Notes under the pieces: model-generated
Database searches by the model: none
What the model was told of the DNA's origin: nothing
Seen by the model: the letters and a program-made list of their open reading frames with translations, nothing else
In this document: positions 8,520-16,632 of the stretch, one piece after another
Numbering within the stretch: the stretch's first letter is position 1
How the letters are laid out: every line of letters begins with the position of its first letter
Translations under genes and position numbers: made by a program
Origin: an uncultured Clostridia bacterium
GTDB taxonomy: Bacteria; Bacillota; Clostridia; Peptostreptococcales; Anaerovoracaceae
Length of the DNA: 25,733 bases
NCBI GenBank assembly: GCA_934247125.1
Contig: CAKQIZ010000021.1
Location: forward strand, 1-25,733
Direction: 5' to 3'

Positions 8520-8952
8520 AGGCGTCAGCACTTATTGAAGACAGCGCATCGCCGGCTTCATCGATACATACCGGTTTTGCGGCTACATCTCCGAGAGACA
8601 GCATACCGACGAGTTTAGAGGCTTCCGTTACAGGGAGCCTTCTTATCTGATAGGAAGAAAAAAGCAGCGCGGCGTCATGGACACTCATATCGGAGGATAC
8701 GGTGACCGGATCGGATGTCATGATATCAGATACAGGTGTGGAAAGTGCGGACTCGCTGCCGTCGATGTTTTCACATGCCAGTGCACGCAGCACGATATCG
8801 CGGTCAGTTACTATGCCCTTGAGGTGTCCGGTGCTGTCGCATACAGGCAAAGAGCCTACGTTGTCTTTTTTCATATAAAGCGCAGCCAGTGCTACCGGAG
8901 TGTTTTCCGTTATGCAGGTGATGCCGGTACTCATCAGTTTTTTTACTTTCAT
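8497..8952 (-). CDS. CBS-domain protein, 151 aa
   Basis: A small cytoplasmic protein made of a tandem CBS pair. The first (about residues 1-60) has the motif VKKLMSTGITCITENTPVALAA then GIVTDRDIVLRA; the second (about 70-128) has VSDIMTSDPVTVSSDMSV then RRLPVTEASKLVGMLSLGDVA. Such pairs usually bind adenosine nucleotides and act as sensors. The C-terminal 20 residues are Ser/Asp-rich and probably disordered. AAAGGAG precedes the ATG. It lies 86 bases downstream of the second trkH on the same strand, so it may be co-transcribed and sense energy or nucleotide state for K+ uptake; this link is inferred from position. Its last 23 bases overlap the end of rnr tail to tail, and no terminator is visible there on either strand. 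Confidence 0.9.
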   Translation of the reverse strand: MKVKKLMSTGITCITENTPVALAALYMKKDNVGSLPVCDSTGHLKGIVTDRDIVLRALACENIDGSESALSTPVSDIMTSDPVTVSSDMSVHDAALLFSSYQIRRLPVTEASKLVGMLSLGDVAAKPVCIDEAGDALSSISADASTDVPRS

Positions 8953-8977
8953 GAAATGCTCCTTTTACTGGGTTTTG

Positions 8978-9029
8978 GGTTTTATTCTACGCTTATTATT
9001 TACCGGTATGCTGCGGTTTTATTCTATGC
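8978..9029 (-). repeat. Short direct repeat between trkH and the CBS gene
   Basis: A 15-base sequence occurs twice with one mismatch (8978-8992 and 9015-9029; minus-strand core TAGAATAAAACC). The upstream copy contains a possible -10 TAGAAT (9021-9026) with a partial -35 GCGACA (9044-9049) at 17-base spacing. It may be a weak promoter for the CBS gene. Confidence 0.35.
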
Positions 9030-9038
9030 GGTTTATCG

Positions 9039-10508
9039 CTATCTGTCGCGTCCCCAGAAATTTCTGCTGAAGAGTATTATTATCGTGAAAAGCTCGAGAC
9101 GTCCTATTATCATCAGGCAGCTCATGTAAAGCTTGAGCACAGGGTGGAATGCTGAAAAATTGCCGAGCGAGGCAGTTTCTCCAAAAGCACTGCCTGTGTT
9201 GGAAAGCATCGCCAGAGCTGATGTCATTGTGTCGTCGAGGCCGAGACCCTGAAATGAAAGCACAAATGATGAAAACAGGAAGATACCCATATATGTTACG
9301 ACGAATGCTGATATACCGGATACCACAGGGGCAGGTATGGCAGTCTTTCCAAGTTTTACAGCGACGACTGAACGCGGATGTATCCTCTTGATACAGCCTC
9401 TCCATATCAGTTTGAACATTACCAGCACGCGTACGACTTTGAGTGAGCCGGATGTCGAAGACGCACAGCCGCCTATGAACATAAGGATCACAAGAACTAT
9501 CTGACAGGTCGAAGGCCATGTCATATAAGGCGATCTGGTGTATCCGGAAGTCGTACTCATGCTGACTACCTGGAAGAACGAATCACGGAGAGCTGTTCCG
9601 AAGCCGGTGTCAGTGGCGGCCATAAGACCGATGGTGCATATGGCTACGGAAACAGCCATGATGATGAGAAATGCTCTGAGCTCGATATCCTTGAAGACCT
9701 CTGCGAATTTTCCCGTTATGAGATAGTGGTAAAGTACGAAGTTGAGCGATGAAAGGATGCAGAATACGGCAATCACGATTTCGACGTATACGCTGTCATA
9801 ATATGCGATGCCCGTAGGATGCACGAGAACTCCACCTGTACTGATGCTTCCGAGGGTATTGATCACCGCATCGAAGAACGGCACCTTGCCAGAAAGCATC
9901 AGCAGGATTATTTCAAGTATCGTGAATGATATATATGTTATATACAGTATCTTTGCGGAATCACTCATCCTTACAGTCATTTTTTTGAGCACGGGTCCGG
10001 GGGTCTCGGCCTTGGCGATTATCTGCCCGTTTATACCCAGTGCGGGAAGGATCGAAATGACGAACAGGAGTATCCCCATGCCGCCGAGCCAGTTCGATAT
10101 CGCTTTCCACAGCAGCAGTCCGCCCGAAAGGAACTTTCCGGCTACGACAGAACAGCCTGTAGTGGTAAAGCCGGATGTGGATTCAAAAAGTGCATCGATA
10201 TAATGATCTGCGAAACCTGCGAGATAGTATGGGAACGCACCGACGACAGAGGCCACTATCCAGCAGGAGGCGACTACTATATAGCCTTCTCTGGCTCTGA
10301 ATTTTATCTTGTGCGATTTTATGAGCAGAGTGACCAGAAGTCCGAAGATCACAGAAGCGGGACAACATATCCTGAAGGCATGAGCGGCATTCATGTCGCC
10401 CGTTTTTTCAGAATAGATCCATGGTATGATCATAGAGATCCCGAGGATAAGGATTATGATGCCCATTATTTTTGCTATTGCTTTGTAGTTAAGTGTTAAT
10501 TTTGACAT
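9039..10508 (-). CDS. trkH: TrkH-family potassium uptake pore (second copy, divergent filter)
   Basis: A 489-residue membrane K+ translocating subunit with four M1-P-M2 repeats. Pore loops: P1 GFTTTGCS (113-120), P2 GSISTGGV (220-227), P3 STTSGY (318-323), P4 SNTGSAFG (436-443). The TrkH signatures WLGGMGILLF and GRLELFT (469-475) are intact. Two places depart from its neighbour and from the family pattern: P4 has TGSAFG where the sister has IGPGFG, and the gate loop after the third P-loop is GGCASSTSGSLK (346-357) instead of a GGxxxSTxGGxK pattern. The SD is TGGAGAAC. It starts 23 bases after the other trkH stop, in one operon with trkA. Both copies should dimerise; whether as homo- or heterodimers cannot be told. 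The altered gate may change ion selectivity or TrkA control. Confidence 0.93.
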   Translation of the reverse strand: MSKLTLNYKAIAKIMGIIILILGISMIIPWIYSEKTGDMNAAHAFRICCPASVIFGLLVTLLIKSHKIKFRAREGYIVVASCWIVASVVGAFPYYLAGFADHYIDALFESTSGFTTTGCSVVAGKFLSGGLLLWKAISNWLGGMGILLFVISILPALGINGQIIAKAETPGPVLKKMTVRMSDSAKILYITYISFTILEIILLMLSGKVPFFDAVINTLGSISTGGVLVHPTGIAYYDSVYVEIVIAVFCILSSLNFVLYHYLITGKFAEVFKDIELRAFLIIMAVSVAICTIGLMAATDTGFGTALRDSFFQVVSMSTTSGYTRSPYMTWPSTCQIVLVILMFIGGCASSTSGSLKVVRVLVMFKLIWRGCIKRIHPRSVVAVKLGKTAIPAPVVSGISAFVVTYMGIFLFSSFVLSFQGLGLDDTMTSALAMLSNTGSAFGETASLGNFSAFHPVLKLYMSCLMIIGRLELFTIIILFSRNFWGRDR

Positions 10509-10531
10509 TTGAGTTCTCCAGTCAGTCGTTA

Positions 10532-11995
10532 TCAGCGGTCAGGATTCCAGAATCTAGGGGTCAGTATTATGAACAGTGTGTAAAGCTCCAGCCTTCCGGC
10601 AAGCATATAGATGGATAACAGATACTTTGACAGTACAGAAAGTCCGCCGAAGTTGTCGACAGGACCCACTGCACCGAATCCCGGACCGATATTGCCCAGA
10701 CACGTGATGACTGAAGAAAAGCATGTCATCATGTCTGCGTTTTCAAATGAAACTATGAATGCGCCTGCAAACACCATCGCAAGATACAGAAAAAAATGAT
10801 TTACGATCGCTGAAACAGTGTCGCCCGGCATATTTTTCCCGTTGAGTTTGACAGATTCCACGATATTGGGATGCAGGCGTGTAGATATCCCGCGGCGGAT
10901 GAGTTTAAGCAGGACCAGTATTCTCACGACCTTGATGCCGCCGCCGGTGGATGATGAACATCCGCCGATGAACATCAGCATCAGCAGTACCATCTGGCAG
11001 ACTATAGGCCATGTTTCGTAATCCGCAGTGATGAATCCGGTCGTAGTCAGGATCGAAGATACCTGGAAAACCGAGTCGCTGAAAGCCGGCAGTGCTTCAT
11101 CATACCGCCCGCTGATGAGCAGTGCAGCGAAGATAAATATGGACGCGGCAGCGAATACGAATACATACAGTTTGAACTCGGAATCACGCGTAAATGTTTT
11201 CAGACCGTGTTTGAGCGACAGATAGTACAGGTTGAAGTTGACACCGCACAGGAACATGAAGGCGGTCACCACCATCCTGATGTAGGTGCTGTCAAAGTGT
11301 CCGATGCTGTCGGAGTAGTTTGACAGACCGCCGGTCCCTACTGAGCCGAATGATGTTATAAGTGAATCATAAAGACTCATGCCTCCGAGCATGAGCATTA
11401 TCGTTTCTATTATCGTAAATAAAAGATAAATGATATATAGCGTTTTGGCCGTGTCAGACATCTTCGGCGTTACCTTGTCGAGTGAAGGTCCCGGAGCTTC
11501 GGACACTGCGATGTTCTGCCCGCTGATACCGAGTGACGGCATCAGTGCTATGGCGAAGATCAGTATACCCATACCTCCGATCCAGTGCGTGAATGACCTC
11601 CAGAACAATATGCCTTTCGGCAGCAGCTCCGGCTCTGCCAGCACTGTGGAACCTGTTGTTGAGAATCCCGAACAAGATTCGAAGAATGCATCTGCAAAGC
11701 GCGGGATGCTCTCTGTGATGACGAACGGGACTGCACCGAGTATTGCCGATATCAGCCAGCATAATGTGACTATCAGAAAACCGTCTCGTACTTTGAGATG
11801 CTGCATCCTGTACTGGCAGAGTTTCATCAGGAGGACACCTGCGGCACCGGCGATGAGCATCGTGAGAAGAAACGGTATATATACCGATGAGTCGTCATAT
11901 ATAAATGAAACGATGACTGAGGGAAACATAGAAAGGCTGATAACAGCCATTACTATGCCTATTATCCTGAATACCGAACTTAGATTTAAATTCAT
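10532..11995 (-). CDS. trkH: TrkH-family potassium uptake pore (first copy)
   Basis: A 487-residue membrane K+ pore of the Trk/Ktr superfamily. Four pore loops carry the filter glycines: P1 GFSTTGST (110-117), P2 GSVGTGGL (217-224), P3 TTTGF (317-321), P4 GNIGPGFG (434-441). The gate loop GGCSSSTGGGIK (344-355) and the C-terminal GRLELYT are canonical. It begins 15 bases after the trkA stop (SD GGGTGG, weak), consistent with tight coupling to the TrkA regulator. It shares long aligned blocks with the second copy (for example around WIGGMGILIF, APGP...MSDTAKTLYI, PNIV), by eye roughly 40-45% identity, so the pair is an old tandem duplication rather than a recent one. Of the two, this is the more typical K+ channel. 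Confidence 0.95.
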   Translation of the reverse strand: MNLNLSSVFRIIGIVMAVISLSMFPSVIVSFIYDDSSVYIPFLLTMLIAGAAGVLLMKLCQYRMQHLKVRDGFLIVTLCWLISAILGAVPFVITESIPRFADAFFESCSGFSTTGSTVLAEPELLPKGILFWRSFTHWIGGMGILIFAIALMPSLGISGQNIAVSEAPGPSLDKVTPKMSDTAKTLYIIYLLFTIIETIMLMLGGMSLYDSLITSFGSVGTGGLSNYSDSIGHFDSTYIRMVVTAFMFLCGVNFNLYYLSLKHGLKTFTRDSEFKLYVFVFAAASIFIFAALLISGRYDEALPAFSDSVFQVSSILTTTGFITADYETWPIVCQMVLLMLMFIGGCSSSTGGGIKVVRILVLLKLIRRGISTRLHPNIVESVKLNGKNMPGDTVSAIVNHFFLYLAMVFAGAFIVSFENADMMTCFSSVITCLGNIGPGFGAVGPVDNFGGLSVLSKYLLSIYMLAGRLELYTLFIILTPRFWNPDR

Positions 11996-12010
11996 AAAAC
12001 CACCCGTCTC

Positions 12011-13381
12011 TTACCGCCTGAAGAATCCCAGCTTGCCTGTATCTTTGAGCAGACTTTCCGTGATGACTCTGTCTCTCAGAAGGCTCAAGAGGATTATCCT
12101 GTCATCTTCGTGTATTTCTGTATCGCCGTTAGGTATTATCACTTCACTGCCTCTGTGTATAGCTGCGATGATGATACCGTCATGAAGCTCCAGTTCAGAT
12201 ATTGGAGTGTCAAGTATGTTCATGTGTGGAGTAGCGATGATCTCCATAAGTTCAGCTTGTCCTTCAATGAGCTGTGAAGACAGTATCTTTTTTGAACCCT
12301 GTACGAAATGCAGGATGTTGCTGGTCGTTATGTCCAGCGGGTTGAGAGCCATGTCTATACCCATGCGTGATATTATTTCCGCATAGCTTGTCCTGCTGAC
12401 CTTTGCGATGACGTCATCCACACCGTGCTGTTTGGCTGTAAGTGCGAGCAGCAGATTGTCTTCGTCAAATCCGGTGGCAGTCACGACAGCATCCATCATG
12501 TCGAGGTTTTCTTCTTCGAGAAGTGTCAGATCGGTCGCATCCCCGTGAAGTATCATGACGTCTTCAAGGTGAGCGGACAGATAGTGGCATCTTTCTTTCT
12601 TGATCTCGATTATCTTTACTGCGGCACCGAATTCAGAGAGCATCTCTGCGAGGTAGAATCCTGTTTTGCCGCCGCCTATTATCATTACTTTCTGCAGGTC
12701 AGTGTACTTGCCTCGTTCGTGGACCTTAGAATTGAGAGCCAGTATAGGACCTTTTTCACCGATGACATATACGAAATCATCAGGTTCGACAATTTCTTCC
12801 CCGTGAGGGATTATTACTTTTCCTTTTCTGGAAATCGCAACGACAAGCATATCAGGGAGTATTTTAGCGATATCTTTCATGGACTTGCCGATCAGCTTAG
12901 GATATCGGTGTACCGAAAATTCTACAAGCGATACTTTTCCCGATGAAAAAATACCATTGCTGAGTGTGTATTTTTCTGCAAGATATTTGTAGATTTCAAC
13001 CGTGATACCCTGGTCAGGGTTTACCAGATGATCTATGTCTAGTGCTTCTTTTATAAAATTGATCTGCTGCATATGTTCCGGATCACGTATTCTTGCTACT
13101 ACTTTGCTGCAGCCGAGTTTTTTTGCAAACGAGGCAATCACAAGATTGGCTTCATCGTCGCCTGTTACGGCGATAAGGAAGTCATACGAATCAATATGAA
13201 GCTGTTTCAGTAATTTGATTTCTTTGGCGTTTCCGCTGATGGTCATGACGTCCATCTGTGAACTGATCTTCTGAAGGACTGAATCCTCAGAGTCTATGAT
13301 AGTAACCGAATGGTCGCCGCCCAGCAGAGCCTTTGCAACATTGACTCCCAGTTTGCCGGCGCCGACTATAACTATTTTCAT
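12011..13381 (-). CDS. trkA: TrkA, NAD-binding regulator of Trk potassium uptake
   Basis: A 456-residue cytoplasmic gating subunit, full length for the E. coli-type TrkA with two RCK modules in one chain. RCK-N1 has the Rossmann motif GAGKLG (7-12) with Asp30 at the end of beta-2, which suits NAD(H). RCK-C1 is about 150-215. RCK-N2 has GGGKTG (236-241), and RCK-C2 is about 370-445. Both dinucleotide motifs look intact. AAGGAG precedes the ATG. It is the first gene of trkA-trkH-trkH; it is expected to form a tetrameric ring under a TrkH dimer and open it according to nucleotide state. RCK-C domains of this superfamily can bind cyclic di-AMP; that is known of relatives and not shown here. Transcription is probably from the extended -10 promoter at 13522-13549, leaving a leader of about 130 bases. 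Confidence 0.97.
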   Translation of the reverse strand: MKIVIVGAGKLGVNVAKALLGGDHSVTIIDSEDSVLQKISSQMDVMTISGNAKEIKLLKQLHIDSYDFLIAVTGDDEANLVIASFAKKLGCSKVVARIRDPEHMQQINFIKEALDIDHLVNPDQGITVEIYKYLAEKYTLSNGIFSSGKVSLVEFSVHRYPKLIGKSMKDIAKILPDMLVVAISRKGKVIIPHGEEIVEPDDFVYVIGEKGPILALNSKVHERGKYTDLQKVMIIGGGKTGFYLAEMLSEFGAAVKIIEIKKERCHYLSAHLEDVMILHGDATDLTLLEEENLDMMDAVVTATGFDEDNLLLALTAKQHGVDDVIAKVSRTSYAEIISRMGIDMALNPLDITTSNILHFVQGSKKILSSQLIEGQAELMEIIATPHMNILDTPISELELHDGIIIAAIHRGSEVIIPNGDTEIHEDDRIILLSLLRDRVITESLLKDTGKLGFFRR

Positions 13382-13408
13382 AAATTCTCCTTATTTGTAT
13401 CCATATTT

Positions 13409-13435
13409 CGGAACATACTGTATATAGTGGTTCCG
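13409..13435 (-). other. Hairpin in the trkA mRNA leader
   Basis: Arms CGGAAC and GTTCCG (13409-13414 and 13430-13435) enclose a loop that can add three ACT/AGT pairs. It lies between the predicted trkA start site and its SD. No T-run follows, and the leader does not match any riboswitch I recognise. Confidence 0.4.
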
Positions 13436-13521
13436 CACCGCACACGATCCTATGCTGCAAGTGCTCCTGTGCAGCTGCAAAAGCAGATCTGCCGATGGAT
13501 ATATTATTTATATACACAATA

Positions 13522-13549
13522 ATTCTACCACTAATCGCTGTAATTTCAA
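13522..13549 (-). promoter_or_regulatory. Promoter of the trkA-trkH-trkH operon
   Basis: On the minus strand, -35 TTGAAA (13544-13549) and TAGAAT (13522-13527) are spaced by 16 bases, with a TGG immediately before the -10 making an extended -10. The predicted start is near 13515. Confidence 0.6.
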
Positions 13550-13556
13550 CATCTAA

Positions 13557-13585
13557 TTGCAAGAAGGGCTCAAATAGATTAGAAT
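13557..13585 (+). promoter_or_regulatory. Promoter of the HAD phosphatase gene
   Basis: TTGCAA (13557-13562) and TAGAAT (13580-13585) with exactly 17 bases between. The start near 13592 gives a leader of about 28 bases. Its -35 lies only 7 bases from that of the divergent trkA promoter, so binding of polymerase at one could affect the other. Confidence 0.6.
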
Positions 13586-13619
13586 ATTACAGGAAACAGT
13601 GAAATGAGGTGACAAAGAT

Positions 13620-14450
13620 ATGGTAAGGCTTATAGCACTTGATCTCGACGGAACGACTCTGAATAAAGAGGGAGTCATAAGCGAGGAAAACAGAACTGCA
13701 CTGCAGCAGGCCGCAGAGCGAGGGGTAAATGTCGTTATCGCGACAGGCAGACCCTACTCAGCGCTTCCGAAGGATGTTTTTGATATAGATTCGATAAGGT
13801 ATGTTCTCACGTCAAACGGCGCCAGGATAACTGATCTGAAAACCGGTAAAAACATTTATGAGAACTGCATGACAAGAGTGACAGCGGAAAAGTCCGTTGA
13901 ACTGCTCAAACAGTACGATTATGTGATCGAATGCTTTGTTGACGGCGCTGCTTATATAGACAGAACATATTATGAGATGGTCAAGGCTTCAGGGCGCAGT
14001 TACAGGAGCGTTAAATACATACTGGAAACGAGAAATCCCATCTATGACATATATCAGTTCATTCTCGATCACAGAGATCATATCGAGAATATCAATGTTA
14101 ATTTTGAGGATATTTCTGAAAAACCTGCTATGCGTGAGAAGATGCTGACAATACCGGATGCGACGATAACCAGCTCTTTTGATCATAATCTCGAAATTGG
14201 CGGAGCGACGACGAGCAAGGCAGAGGCGCTGCGCTGCATGTGCGGTATACTGGGGATAAGCGCTGCGGAAATGATGGCAGTCGGCGACAGTCCAAATGAT
14301 ATAGCTATGCTCAAAGCATCGGGTACTCCTGTGGCAGTTGGTAATGCAAAGGATGAGGTAAAAGCTGTCGCGTGTTATATAGCGCCGGAAAATTATCGTC
14401 ATGGCGTCGCAGATGCTGTAAAGCATTTTATACTTGAAAACACGATATGA
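13620..14450 (+). CDS. Cof-type HAD-superfamily hydrolase
   Basis: A 276-residue cytoplasmic phosphatase of the Cof/YidA (type IIB cap) group, which dephosphorylates sugar phosphates and related metabolites. Motif I is LDLDGT with the nucleophile Asp8 and Asp10; motif II is TSNGA near residue 61; the cap spans about 85-190; motif III Lys is in GATTSKAEAL; motif IV is GDSPNDIAML with Asp223 and Asp227. The SD GAGGTGAC precedes the ATG. It is transcribed alone from the promoter at 13557-13585 to the terminator at 14468-14500. The exact substrate cannot be read from sequence; related enzymes are broad in specificity. Confidence 0.93.
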   Translation: MVRLIALDLDGTTLNKEGVISEENRTALQQAAERGVNVVIATGRPYSALPKDVFDIDSIRYVLTSNGARITDLKTGKNIYENCMTRVTAEKSVELLKQYDYVIECFVDGAAYIDRTYYEMVKASGRSYRSVKYILETRNPIYDIYQFILDHRDHIENINVNFEDISEKPAMREKMLTIPDATITSSFDHNLEIGGATTSKAEALRCMCGILGISAAEMMAVGDSPNDIAMLKASGTPVAVGNAKDEVKAVACYIAPENYRHGVADAVKHFILENTI

Positions 14451-14467
14451 GAAATCATTTTGAAATG

Positions 14468-14500
14468 CTCTCTGGCTTGTAAAAGTCAGGGGGTTTTTTT
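14468..14500 (+). terminator. Rho-independent terminator of the HAD gene
   Basis: Arms TCTCTGGCT and AGTCAGGGG pair with several G-U wobbles, followed by a run of seven T. It separates this gene from the yraN unit. Confidence 0.85.
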
Positions 14501-14577
14501 GATGGTGCAGAAAAGAGCTCTGGCTGGTACAGGGTATGTAAAAGATATACAGAACTGTATGATGTGTAAAAAATTAC

Positions 14578-14606
14578 TTGACTTACATTATTTTACATAT
14601 TAATAT
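14578..14606 (+). promoter_or_regulatory. Promoter of the yraN-comM-dprA unit
   Basis: TTGACT (14578-14583) and TAATAT (14601-14606) with 17-base spacing. The predicted start near 14613 falls inside the right arm of a long inverted repeat, so the promoter is embedded in a likely operator. Confidence 0.65.
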
Positions 14607-14628
14607 TTAAATGTAAAATAATGCAAGT
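14581..14628. repeat. 18-base inverted repeat overlapping the yraN promoter, candidate operator
   Basis: Arms ACTTACATTATTTTACAT (14581-14598) and ATGTAAAATAATGCAAGT (14611-14628) are complementary at 17 of 18 positions with a 12-base AT-only spacer. It covers the -35 edge, spacer, -10 and start site. A related imperfect palindrome GTAAAAAATTAC lies just upstream (14566-14577) and another TGTAAAA at about 14537-14543. No T-run follows, so it is not a terminator; a repressor binding site is the natural reading. Confidence 0.6.
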
Positions 14629-14651
14629 TGAAACAGAAAGAAGGCGATGCA

Positions 14652-14990
14652 TTGAACAATATACAATTCGGCAGGATAGGGGAGGATGCTGCGGCAGTGC
14701 TTCTGGAGGCGCAGGGGTATGAAATACTTGACCGCAACTATAAATGCAGCTGCGGCGAGATAGATATAATAGCAGTAAAGGATGCCGAGATAAGCTTCAT
14801 CGAAGTCAAGACTCGGAAAAACAGTCTCTACGGAAGACCGTGTGAAGCTGTCGATAATCGCAAGCAGCGACATATCAGAGATGCGGCGATTGTCTATTTG
14901 AGGGATGTCTGCAGGGGCCGGTGCATATTCAGGCAGATGCATTTTGACGTGATAGAGATAATGATGGATCATATCAGGAACTGCTTCTGA
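14652..14990 (+). CDS. YraN/UPF0102 family nuclease-like protein
   Basis: A 112-residue protein with a PD-(D/E)XK-type fold. It opens NNIQFGRIGEDAAAVLLEAQGYEILDRNYKC and carries CGEIDIIA and FIEVKTRK, giving the Asp...Glu-x-Lys catalytic set of this nuclease superfamily. The start is taken as the TTG at 14652: GAAGG (14640-14644) is spaced 7 bases from it, and family members typically begin Met-Asn-x-(Lys/Gln) followed by Gly-(Arg/Lys)-xGly-Glu. A TTG eight codons earlier (14628) would sit inside the operator repeat and has no SD. It is the first gene before comM and dprA. In many bacteria this family is linked to DNA uptake and recombination genes; its biochemical role is still unsettled. 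Confidence 0.92.
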   Translation: MNNIQFGRIGEDAAAVLLEAQGYEILDRNYKCSCGEIDIIAVKDAEISFIEVKTRKNSLYGRPCEAVDNRKQRHIRDAAIVYLRDVCRGRCIFRQMHFDVIEIMMDHIRNCF

Positions 14991-15024
14991 TATGAGACTG
15001 CATGAACATATGGAGGGATGAGAG

Positions 15025-16584
15025 ATGCTTACGAAAGTAAAGACCGCAACGCTTGCGGGAGTTGCAGGCAGTGTGGTGTCAGTCGAGATAGATATAAGGC
15101 GAGGTCTGCCTGTTTTTATGGTGGTCGGGCTGGCAGACACGACTATAAAAGAAGCGTGCAGGCGTATCAGGCCTGCAATAATGAATTCGGGATATGATTT
15201 TCCGAATGAGAGAGTCACTGTAAATCTGGCGCCTGCGGGGAAGCCCAAGGAAGGCAGTCATTTCGATCTGCCGATAGCTGTGGGGATAATAGTATCCGGT
15301 CTCATGCCGTCCGGAACCGATATTAGTGATACAGCATTTCTGGGAGAAGTTTCTCTGGACGGCAGGATAAACAGGATAAACGGAGCACTTCCGCTGGCGA
15401 TGAGCCTGAGAGCGACAGGTGTGAAGAAGATAGTGGTGCCGAGAAAGAATGCCGAAGAAGTCGCTATACTGGAAGATGTCAGTATACTGCCCGCAGATGA
15501 TCTTAAGCAGGTGGTGGAGCATATAACAGGGATCAGAAATATCAATGCACATGAACCGGTGCATTTTAGCGTAAAGGAGCCATGGGATCGCGATTTTTCT
15601 CAGGTGATAGGGCAGGAGCTGGCGAAAAGAGCTATCATGATAGGGGCAGCCGGAAGACATGGTGTATTGCTGATGGGCGATCCGGGCTGCGGTAAGACGA
15701 TGCTGGCAAAGCGCATACCTACTATACTCCCGGAGCTGACGTATGAAGAAAAGCTTGAGATCACCGGGATATACAGTGTCGCAGGACTTCTGGGCGAAAA
15801 TATGCCGATCATAGAACAAAGGCCGTTCAGAAGTCCACATCATACGATATCGCCGGCAGCGCTGATCGGCGGAGGGAGAAGACCAAGACCGGGAGAGCTT
15901 TCTCTTGCACACAGAGGGGTGCTTTTTATGGACGAGCTAGGAGAGTTTGACGGCAGGGCGATCGATGCCATGCGACAGCCGATCGAGGATGGTATGGTAA
16001 GGATAAACAGGAATCTTGACGAAGTCATCTTTCCGGCAGAGATCATGCTTGTAGCAGCGGCGAATCCATGCAAATGCGGCAATCTGTGGAATGAAAAGAA
16101 AATATGCACATGTACACCGAGGCAGCTCCGGAATTATATGCGCAAGCTTTCAGGTCCGTTTTCGGATCGTATAGATATGCATGTAAAGATGCGACTCGTT
16201 ACGGAAGAAGAGCTCAGGAAAAGTGCAGAACAGGAAGACTGCCGGTCCGGCAGCAGTTGTATCTCATCCGAAGAAATGAGAGAAAAAGTCACACAGGCGT
16301 ATGAGATACAGAAACACAGGTACAAGGGAACTATGTATGACAGCAACGGTTCGCTCGATGAAGCGGGCGTGGCCCGGTTCTGCATACCGGATAAAAAGGG
16401 ACAGCAGCTTATGGCAGACGCATATGGCAGGATGGGGATATCCATGCGTGCATACAGCAGAGTGCTGAAGGTGGCGAGGACGATAGCAGATATAGATGGG
16501 GAAAAGGATATCCGTGAGAGTCATATAGCTGAGGCTCTTATGTACAGGATCGCAGACAAAAATGAAACATCCGGTGCGATATAA
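15025..16584 (+). CDS. comM: ComM/YifB family Mg-chelatase-like AAA+ ATPase
   Basis: A 519-residue AAA+ protein. In gamma-proteobacteria ComM is a hexameric helicase driving branch migration when incoming single-stranded DNA recombines. The N-terminal ChlI domain (about 1-165) has the family opening KVKTATLAGVAG and GLPVFMVVGLADTTIKEA. Walker A GDPGCGKT is at residues 218-225. The RSPHHTIS segment and Walker B-like VLFMDELGEF are present. The conserved cysteines CKCG and CTC lie near 350-366, then LSGPFSDRID with the arginine region, and a C-terminal helical domain ending SYRVLK-like (AYSRVLKVARTIADIDG). GGAGGG is spaced 7 bases before the ATG. It lies between yraN (34-base gap) and dprA (48-base gap), forming a DNA-processing unit. 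Confidence 0.95.
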   Translation: MLTKVKTATLAGVAGSVVSVEIDIRRGLPVFMVVGLADTTIKEACRRIRPAIMNSGYDFPNERVTVNLAPAGKPKEGSHFDLPIAVGIIVSGLMPSGTDISDTAFLGEVSLDGRINRINGALPLAMSLRATGVKKIVVPRKNAEEVAILEDVSILPADDLKQVVEHITGIRNINAHEPVHFSVKEPWDRDFSQVIGQELAKRAIMIGAAGRHGVLLMGDPGCGKTMLAKRIPTILPELTYEEKLEITGIYSVAGLLGENMPIIEQRPFRSPHHTISPAALIGGGRRPRPGELSLAHRGVLFMDELGEFDGRAIDAMRQPIEDGMVRINRNLDEVIFPAEIMLVAAANPCKCGNLWNEKKICTCTPRQLRNYMRKLSGPFSDRIDMHVKMRLVTEEELRKSAEQEDCRSGSSCISSEEMREKVTQAYEIQKHRYKGTMYDSNGSLDEAGVARFCIPDKKGQQLMADAYGRMGISMRAYSRVLKVARTIADIDGEKDIRESHIAEALMYRIADKNETSGAI

Positions 16585-16632
16585 AAAAAGAAAATATTCA
16601 TCATAAATGAACAGAAAAAAAGGGGGCATATA

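Noticed and set aside
13382..13515. Possible cyclic di-AMP (ydaO-type) riboswitch in the trkA leader
   Set aside because: Such riboswitches often precede K+ transport genes, but the conserved core elements could not be found; only a GGAACC and one simple hairpin are present, and the leader is short.
14628..14651. TTG at 14628 as the yraN start
   Set aside because: No SD, and it falls in the operator repeat; the TTG at 14652 has GAAGG at 7 bases and gives the usual family N-terminus.
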